This document shows, piece by piece, positions 23,147 to 27,889 of a stretch of 27,889 nt of DNA. The notes beneath the pieces are model-generated. The model did not search any database, had not been told where the DNA came from, and worked only from the letters and a program-made list of their open reading frames with translations. The first letter of the stretch is position 1. Each line of letters begins with the position of its first letter. The position numbers and the translations under genes were made by a program. The stretch is from an uncultured Oscillospiraceae bacterium (lineage in GTDB: Bacteria; Bacillota; Clostridia; Oscillospirales; Acutalibacteraceae): the NCBI GenBank assembly GCA_900548085.1, contig URJF01000006.1, positions 1-27,889 on the forward strand. Reading direction: 5' to 3'.

Positions 23147-24142
23147 ATGGTTTCGGCAACAGTAGTTACATTCATTCAGCGTGCTGTTATGCAGGGTATT
23201 CCTCTCCTTTACGGCTCAACAGGTGAAATTATTACAGAAAAATCAGGCAACCTTAACTTAGGTATCCCCGGCATAATGTATGTGGGCGGTATCAGCGGTG
23301 TTATTGGTGCATTTTTGTACGAAAACTCCTTGAACGGTGCAGAGGCAAACGGCTTTTTGGCTATTATCATTCCGCTGGTTTGCAGTATTCTCGGATCACT
23401 TATTATGGGACTTATTTACAGCTTCCTCACCACCACATTGAGAGCTAACCAAAATGTTACCGGTCTTGCTATTACCACATTCGGTACCGGTTTCGGTAAC
23501 TTCTTCGGTGGTTCACTTATTAAGATTACAGGCTCGGACGTTCCGTCTGTTACACTTACTACCACAAGTAATTTCTTCCGCACAAAGCTGCCGGGCGCAG
23601 ACACTACCGGCTGGTTCGGTAAGGTATTTTTGTCATACGGATTTTTGGCTTATGCGGCAGTAATTATTGCTATCATCGTGGCTGTATTCCTCAGCCGTAC
23701 CCGTGGCGGACTTCATCTCCGTGCAGTAGGTGAGAATCCGGCTACAGCAGATGCTGCCGGTATCAATGTTGACAGAACAAAGTATCTCGCTACTTGTATC
23801 GGCTCCGTTATCGCAGGCCTCGGCGGATTGTATTATGTAATGGACTACGCAAACGGCGTATGGTCTAACGACGGCTTTGGTGACAGAGGTTGGCTTGCTA
23901 TCGCTCTGGTTATCTTCGCTATTTGGAGACCGGGCCTGGGTATCTTCGGTTCAATCCTCTTTGGCGGACTGTACATCGTGTTCCTGTTCATTCCTAATCT
24001 TGCGATGCGTACACAGGAGCTGTTTAAGATGCTGCCTTATGTGGTTACTATCATCGTGCTTATCTTTGTCAGCATCCGTAATAAGAAAGAAAATCAAGGC
24101 CCTGCGGCACTTGGACTATCCTACTTCAGAGAGGACAGATAA
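23147..24142 (+). CDS. Nucleoside ABC importer permease (second)
   Basis: A 331-residue BPD_transp_2 permease, similar to YufQ/NupC. GIPLLYGSTGEIITEKSGNLNLGIPGIMYVGG near the N-terminus is a near-invariant pattern of this subunit, and LRANQNVTGLAITTFGTGF and GLHLRAVGENPATADAAGINVDRTKYLAT (the coupling loop) follow. About eight to ten membrane segments are visible. The ATG lies 1 nt after the previous stop, with AAGGAGG 8 nt upstream. It is the last transport subunit; hpt follows 21 nt on. Subunit pairing with the first permease is inferred from family and order. Confidence 0.95.
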   Translation: MVSATVVTFIQRAVMQGIPLLYGSTGEIITEKSGNLNLGIPGIMYVGGISGVIGAFLYENSLNGAEANGFLAIIIPLVCSILGSLIMGLIYSFLTTTLRANQNVTGLAITTFGTGFGNFFGGSLIKITGSDVPSVTLTTTSNFFRTKLPGADTTGWFGKVFLSYGFLAYAAVIIAIIVAVFLSRTRGGLHLRAVGENPATADAAGINVDRTKYLATCIGSVIAGLGGLYYVMDYANGVWSNDGFGDRGWLAIALVIFAIWRPGLGIFGSILFGGLYIVFLFIPNLAMRTQELFKMLPYVVTIIVLIFVSIRNKKENQGPAALGLSYFREDR

Positions 24143-24163
24143 ATTTTTCTGTGAGGTAAAACT

Positions 24164-24706
24164 ATGGCACTTAATAACGATATAAGCAAAGTTCTTGTCA
24201 GTGAAGAAGAACTTAAAAAAATAAATCAGCGTCTCGGCGCACAAATTACCGAGGATTTTAAGGACAAAAACCTTTTGGTTGTGGGTATATTGAAAGGCTC
24301 AATATACTTTATGACCGACCTTACACGCTATATCGACCTGCCACTTAAGATTGATTTTCTGGCAGTGAGCAGCTACGGCAGCGGCACAAAGTCGAGCGGT
24401 GCGGTTAAGATAGAAAAGGATATCGATATAAATCTTGAGGGCTATGATATTCTTATTGTGGAGGATATTCTTGACTCGGGCAGAACACTGAACTATGTCT
24501 GCGAGTTGCTCCGCAGCAGAGGACCTAAGAGTATTTCTATCGCTACTCTTTTGGACAAGCCGGAGCGCAGAGTCGTTGACCTGACTCCCGATTATGTGGG
24601 TTGTGATGTGCCTGATGAGTTTGTGGTTGGCTACGGTCTTGACTATGACCAAAAGTATCGTAACCTTTCCTATATCGGCGCACTTAAGCGAAAGATCTAC
24701 GAATAA
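24164..24706 (+). CDS. hpt: Hypoxanthine(-guanine) phosphoribosyltransferase
   Basis: A 180-residue salvage enzyme making IMP (and commonly GMP) from the free base and PRPP. LLVVGILKGSIYFMTDLTRYI (37-57) has the family PPi-loop region; DFLAVSSYGSGTKSSGAVKIEKDI is the flexible catalytic loop; VEDILDSGRTL (99-109) is the PRPP-binding motif with the catalytic Asp; and DEFVVGYGLDYDQKYRNLSYIGAL closes the active site. Length is standard. The ATG follows GAGG. It is placed directly behind the nucleoside importer, where it can capture bases released from imported nucleosides. A strong terminator ends the operon. Confidence 0.95.
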   Translation: MALNNDISKVLVSEEELKKINQRLGAQITEDFKDKNLLVVGILKGSIYFMTDLTRYIDLPLKIDFLAVSSYGSGTKSSGAVKIEKDIDINLEGYDILIVEDILDSGRTLNYVCELLRSRGPKSISIATLLDKPERRVVDLTPDYVGCDVPDEFVVGYGLDYDQKYRNLSYIGALKRKIYE

Positions 24707-24711
24707 AAAGC

Positions 24712-24753
24712 AATGCCTTGTACATTTTATTGTGTACGAGGCGTTTTATTTTT
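24712..24753 (+). terminator. Rho-independent terminator of the importer-hpt operon
   Basis: AATGCCTTGTACA (24712-24724) pairs with TGTACGAGGCGTT (24733-24745), with two G·U pairs and an 8-nt loop, followed by a T-rich tail, 5 nt after the hpt stop. Confidence 0.9.
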
Positions 24754-24759
24754 TAGATA

Positions 24760-24788
24760 TTGCAATTCGGTTACAACAGTGTTATATT
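24760..24788 (+). promoter_or_regulatory. Probable promoter of trkA-trkH
   Basis: TTGCAA (24760-24765), 17 nt and TATATT (24783-24788), directly after the preceding terminator. The leader would be about 25 nt and include AGAGGAATTG before the ATG at 24820. Confidence 0.5.
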
Positions 24789-24819
24789 TGATATGATTAC
24801 AATTTTAGAGGAATTGCGT

Positions 24820-26208
24820 ATGTTATTTGGCAAAAAGAATAAGAGCGAAGGTTTGAATATCATTATCGTAGGCTGCGGTTTGGTCGGCTCTACTCTGGTA
24901 GAGCAGCTCAGCGGCGAAGGACATGACATAACTGTTATAGATAAAAATCCCGCAGTTATTCAGCAGCTTACCAATCAGTATGATATTATGGGCGTTTGCG
25001 GAAACGGCGCATCATTCAGTGTTCAGATTGAGGCGGGAATAAAAGAGGCTAACCTTATTATCGCCGTAACTCAGTCGGATGAGCTCAATCTGCTGTGCTG
25101 TACTGCGGCTCGCAGAGTCAGCGGCTGTGCCGCCATTGCCCGTGTACGCAATCCCGACTACAGCCTTGAACTTGGCTATTTGCAGGAAAAGCTCGGACTC
25201 GCAATGATTATCAATCCCGAGCAGGAGTCTGCCAGAGAGATATCTCGAATTTTGTCACTGCGTACTGCCCTTGAGGTGAACACTTTTGCACATGGTCAGG
25301 CAGAGCTTGTAAAAATTCAAATTCCGCAGTCCAATATGCTGGACGGTATGACTGTCGCCGAGCTGGGCAGACGGAGCAAGATGGATGTGCTCATTTGTGC
25401 GGTTGAGCGTAAAAAACAGATATTCATTCCCACCGGTGATTTTGAGATATCGGCAGGAGATATTATTTCGTTTGTTGCCCCACGAAAGCAGGTGGGTATG
25501 TTTCTAAAGAAAATCGGATTTAGGACAAACAAAGTTAAGGACACAATCATCATAGGCGGCGGCGAAATAGCATATTATCTTGCTAAATTGTTGGTTCACT
25601 CCGGAATTGATGTAAAAGTTGTAGAAAAAGATAAGCAGCGCTGCGAAGAATTGAGCGTGTCCGTGCCTAAGGCTACAATAATCTGCGGTGACGGTACCAA
25701 CGAAGACCTTCTTAGAGAAGAAGGCATAAAGGATGTTGAGGCAGTTGTGCCTCTCACCGACAGCGATGAGGAAAATATTTTGCTCGCCCTCCACGCTCGT
25801 CAAATGTCTAATACAAAGACAGTGACAAAAATTAACAGAGTGTCATTCGGCGATGTTATCGACCGTTTGGATTTGGGCTCGGTTATTTATCCCAGCTACA
25901 TAACCTCGGAGGCAATCATCGCTTATGTCCGTGCCAAAAATGCGTCATATGACAGCAACATTGAGACCATGTCCCATATGTTTGACCAGCGTATTGAGGC
26001 TATCGAGTTTAGAGTGGCAGAGCAGTCGAGAGTTACCGACACTCCTCTTATGGACCTTGACCTAAAGAACGATTTGCTCATTTGTTTCATTAACCGCCAC
26101 GGAAAAATTATTATTCCCAGCGGTCACGATTGTATAAAAGCAGGCGACACTGTGATGATAGTAACAAAGCACAAAGGATTTACCGATATCGGTAATATAT
26201 TGAAGTAA
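24820..26208 (+). CDS. trkA: Trk-type potassium uptake regulator TrkA
   Basis: A 462-residue peripheral membrane protein that gates the TrkH channel. Two RCK_N/RCK_C repeats are present: NIIIVGCGLVGSTLVEQL (13-30) with the glycine-rich NAD(H)-binding loop and VIDKNP, then an RCK_C region (IQIPQSNMLDGMTVAEL); the second begins at DTIIIGGGEIAYYLAKLL, with VVEKDKQRC and a closing RCK_C region (GHDCIKAGDTVMIVTKHKG). Conserved GDG/GNG-type turns (GVCGNGAS, ICGDGTNEDLL) are seen. I chose ATG 24820, with AGAGG 8 nt upstream; ATG 24793 would add 9 residues but has no site. trkH begins 3 nt after its stop. Confidence 0.95.
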   Translation: MLFGKKNKSEGLNIIIVGCGLVGSTLVEQLSGEGHDITVIDKNPAVIQQLTNQYDIMGVCGNGASFSVQIEAGIKEANLIIAVTQSDELNLLCCTAARRVSGCAAIARVRNPDYSLELGYLQEKLGLAMIINPEQESAREISRILSLRTALEVNTFAHGQAELVKIQIPQSNMLDGMTVAELGRRSKMDVLICAVERKKQIFIPTGDFEISAGDIISFVAPRKQVGMFLKKIGFRTNKVKDTIIIGGGEIAYYLAKLLVHSGIDVKVVEKDKQRCEELSVSVPKATIICGDGTNEDLLREEGIKDVEAVVPLTDSDEENILLALHARQMSNTKTVTKINRVSFGDVIDRLDLGSVIYPSYITSEAIIAYVRAKNASYDSNIETMSHMFDQRIEAIEFRVAEQSRVTDTPLMDLDLKNDLLICFINRHGKIIIPSGHDCIKAGDTVMIVTKHKGFTDIGNILK

Positions 26209-26211
26209 GGT

Positions 26212-27690
26212 ATGAACGGATCTATAATCAGAAGAATAATAGGATATGTCTTGATACTTGAGGGCGGGCTTATGCTTTTGCCCTGTATCGTTGCACTCGT
26301 TTATGGCGAGAGGCAGGGATTTGCATATCTTATCACAGCCGTCGGCTGTTTGGTGTTCGGCTATTTGCTGAAGTTTAAAAAGGCGAAAAATACAGTCTTT
26401 TATCTAAAAGAGGGTTGTGTAGCCACAGCACTCAGCTGGATAGTGCTCAGTGTGTTCGGTTCAATTCCATTTATGTTGACGGGAGAGATTTCGTCACCTA
26501 TCAACGCATTGTTTGAGACCGTTTCGGGCTTTACTACCACCGGTGCAAGTATACTGGCCGATGTTGAGGCTATGTCACACTGCTCACTGTTTTGGCGCAG
26601 CTTTACTCACTGGGTAGGCGGAATGGGCGTGCTTGTGTTTTTGCTTGCGGTTGTTCCGCTGTCGGGTGGTTCTAATATAAATCTTATGAAAGCAGAGAGC
26701 CCCGGTCCCTCGGTAGGCAAGCTTGTGCCGAAAATGCGCCGCACGGCTCGTATTCTGTATGTCATCTATTTTGCTATGACTGTCGTTGAGATTGTTATGC
26801 TGCTCTGCGGCGGTATGCCGCTGTTCGATTCGATGACGCTTTCTTTTGGCTCGGCAGGTACCGGTGGCTTTGGTATCAAGAACGACAGCGTGGCAAGTTA
26901 TTCTTCCTATTGCCAGTGGGTTATTACCGTGTTTATGGCATTGTTTGGAATTAACTTTAATTTCTACTACTTTCTTCTCTTTCGTCAGTTCAAAAAGGCT
27001 TTTGGTATGGAGGAGGTTCGTGCCTACGTTCTTATTATCATTGCAGCGACAGGCATAATCTTTGCTAATACTATACAGGTATACAATAATTTTTCAGAGG
27101 CATTGTGCAAGGCGGCATTTCAAGTTTCATCTGTTATTACCACAACAGGTTATTCCACTGCCGACTTCAATCAGTGGTCTGATTTGTCTAAGAGTGTTTT
27201 GTTCCTGCTTATGTTTATCGGTGCCTGCGCCGGCAGTACCGGCGGCGGACTGAAGGTGTCCCGTCTGCTTGTAGGTGCAAAGACTGTTAGCAAGGAGTTG
27301 GGCTCCTACATTCACCCAAAGAGTGTTAAAAAAATTACCCTCGACGGAAAGCCGGTCGAAAAAGAAGTTATCAGAGCCACAAATGTATATTTCATTACCT
27401 ATGCTCTGATATTTGTGAGCAGCTGGCTGATAGTATCGCTGGAGGATTATGATATTATTACAAACCTGACCGCTGTGGCGTCGGCGTTCAATAATATCGG
27501 TCCCGGTCTTGAGCTTGTTGGTCCGGCAGAAAACTTTAATTTCTTATCACCTATTTCTAAGAGTGTTTTGATTTTTGATATGCTGGCAGGCAGACTTGAG
27601 CTTTTCCCACTTCTTGTTTTGTTCAATCCGAGATTGTGGCGTGAACGCAACACGCAGATTGCCAACAGACTCAGAAAAAAGCGTGGCTAA
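26212..27690 (+). CDS. trkH: Trk-type potassium channel subunit TrkH
   Basis: A 492-residue potassium channel of the TrkH/KtrB superfamily, built of four membrane-pore-membrane repeats. The four selectivity-filter segments are visible: GFTTTGAS (106-113), GSAGTGGFG, TTTGYS and NNIGPG, in order, each with the key Gly. GSTGGGLK in the third repeat marks the intramembrane gating-loop region. TrkA binds the cytoplasmic face and controls opening. The ATG lies 3 nt after trkA's stop, so expression is coupled. Ribosome-binding sequence is weak (AAGTAAGG), suggesting reinitiation. A strong terminator follows. The length fits TrkH rather than the shorter KtrB. Confidence 0.95.
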   Translation: MNGSIIRRIIGYVLILEGGLMLLPCIVALVYGERQGFAYLITAVGCLVFGYLLKFKKAKNTVFYLKEGCVATALSWIVLSVFGSIPFMLTGEISSPINALFETVSGFTTTGASILADVEAMSHCSLFWRSFTHWVGGMGVLVFLLAVVPLSGGSNINLMKAESPGPSVGKLVPKMRRTARILYVIYFAMTVVEIVMLLCGGMPLFDSMTLSFGSAGTGGFGIKNDSVASYSSYCQWVITVFMALFGINFNFYYFLLFRQFKKAFGMEEVRAYVLIIIAATGIIFANTIQVYNNFSEALCKAAFQVSSVITTTGYSTADFNQWSDLSKSVLFLLMFIGACAGSTGGGLKVSRLLVGAKTVSKELGSYIHPKSVKKITLDGKPVEKEVIRATNVYFITYALIFVSSWLIVSLEDYDIITNLTAVASAFNNIGPGLELVGPAENFNFLSPISKSVLIFDMLAGRLELFPLLVLFNPRLWRERNTQIANRLRKKRG

Positions 27691-27710
27691 AATAATAACA
27701 AGTATAATAA

Positions 27711-27746
27711 AAAAGACAGTGTTGAAACAACTCAACACTGTCTTTT
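27711..27746. terminator. Bidirectional terminator between trkH and yebC
   Basis: AAAAGACAGTGTTGA (27711-27725) and TCAACACTGTCTTTT (27732-27746) are perfect 15-bp complements around a 6-nt loop, with A and T runs at the ends. It serves both convergent genes. Confidence 0.92.
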
Positions 27747-27758
27747 GTTGTTTTTGGA

Positions 27759-27889
27759 TTATTCTTCTTCGTACTCGTCCTCATTTTCCCAGTTATGATA
27801 GATGTTCTGCACATCGTCGTTTTCCTCGAACATTTCTATCATACGAGCCATTTTTTTCATATCCTCTTGACTCTCGAGACGGGTGTATG
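27759..27889 (-). CDS. YebC/PmpR family protein, C-terminal fragment
   Basis: Only the last 43 codons are in the window; the rest lies beyond the right edge. The minus strand reads YTRLESQEDMKKMARMIEMF, then EENDDVQNIYHNWENEDEYEEE and a stop at 27761-27759. The DDVQNxYHNWE ending is characteristic of YebC/PmpR-type proteins, which act as transcription regulators or, in recent work on some members, translation factors for proline-rich stretches. An acidic tail is usual. Assignment is good for the family but the protein's full architecture cannot be checked. Confidence 0.85.
   Translation of the reverse strand, partial: YTRLESQEDMKKMARMIEMFEENDDVQNIYHNWENEDEYEEE

Overview
The window looks like core chromosome of a Clostridia-type Firmicute, probably Oscillospirales/Ruminococcaceae-like. 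That placement is inferred from a DnaD/DnaI-type primosome operon, purine-rich Shine-Dalgarno sites, sigma-A-like promoters, a domain-swapped GH3 beta-glucosidase of the kind known from rumen Clostridia, a MscL with a C-terminal zinc ribbon, and a purine nucleoside ABC importer. Base composition is intermediate by eye. I see no insertion sequence, integrase, phage gene or CRISPR array.

Layout. (1) 1-480, minus: the start of a secreted transglutaminase-like protein that runs off the left edge, with an apparent frameshift in its signal peptide. (2) 618-1433, plus: two small membrane proteins of unknown function, whose promoter carries a perfect inverted repeat resembling a Rex operator. (3) 1483-2418, minus: a monoacylglycerol-lipase-like hydrolase. 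(4) 8410 to 2528, minus: a compact seven-gene operon (dnaD-like, dnaI/dnaC-like, tRNA methyltransferase, rsmI, PflX-type radical SAM enzyme, mscL, gpsA), mostly with ATGA/GTGA overlaps. (5) 12963 to 8470, minus: ClC antiporter with an RCK_C-like tail, GH3 glucosidase and YbaK-type deacylase; the ClC gene may be leaderless. (6) 15544 to 13065, minus: a stand-alone AICAR transformylase followed by purA. (7) 15608-17201, plus: two overlapping RimK-like ATP-grasp ligases of unknown substrate, then tRNA-Gly(GCC) driven by a perfect consensus promoter. (8) 18211 to 17390, minus: a Cof-type HAD phosphatase. (9) 18402-24753, plus: xpt, a BMP-family lipoprotein, an ABC ATPase, two permeases and hpt, forming a purine uptake and salvage island. 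(10) 24760-27690, plus: trkA and trkH for potassium uptake. (11) 27759-27889, minus: the C-terminal end of a YebC/PmpR protein.

How the parts fit. Purine metabolism dominates 13-25 kb. The AICAR transformylase and PurA act late in de novo AMP synthesis; the BMP/ABC importer brings in nucleosides; Xpt and Hpt recapture bases as nucleotides. Ion and turgor homeostasis recurs as MscL, ClC and TrkAH. Most of the window is ordinary housekeeping. The least explained parts are the ATP-grasp pair, the small membrane pair with the Rex-like site, the dyads in front of xpt, and the possible leaderless ClC transcript.
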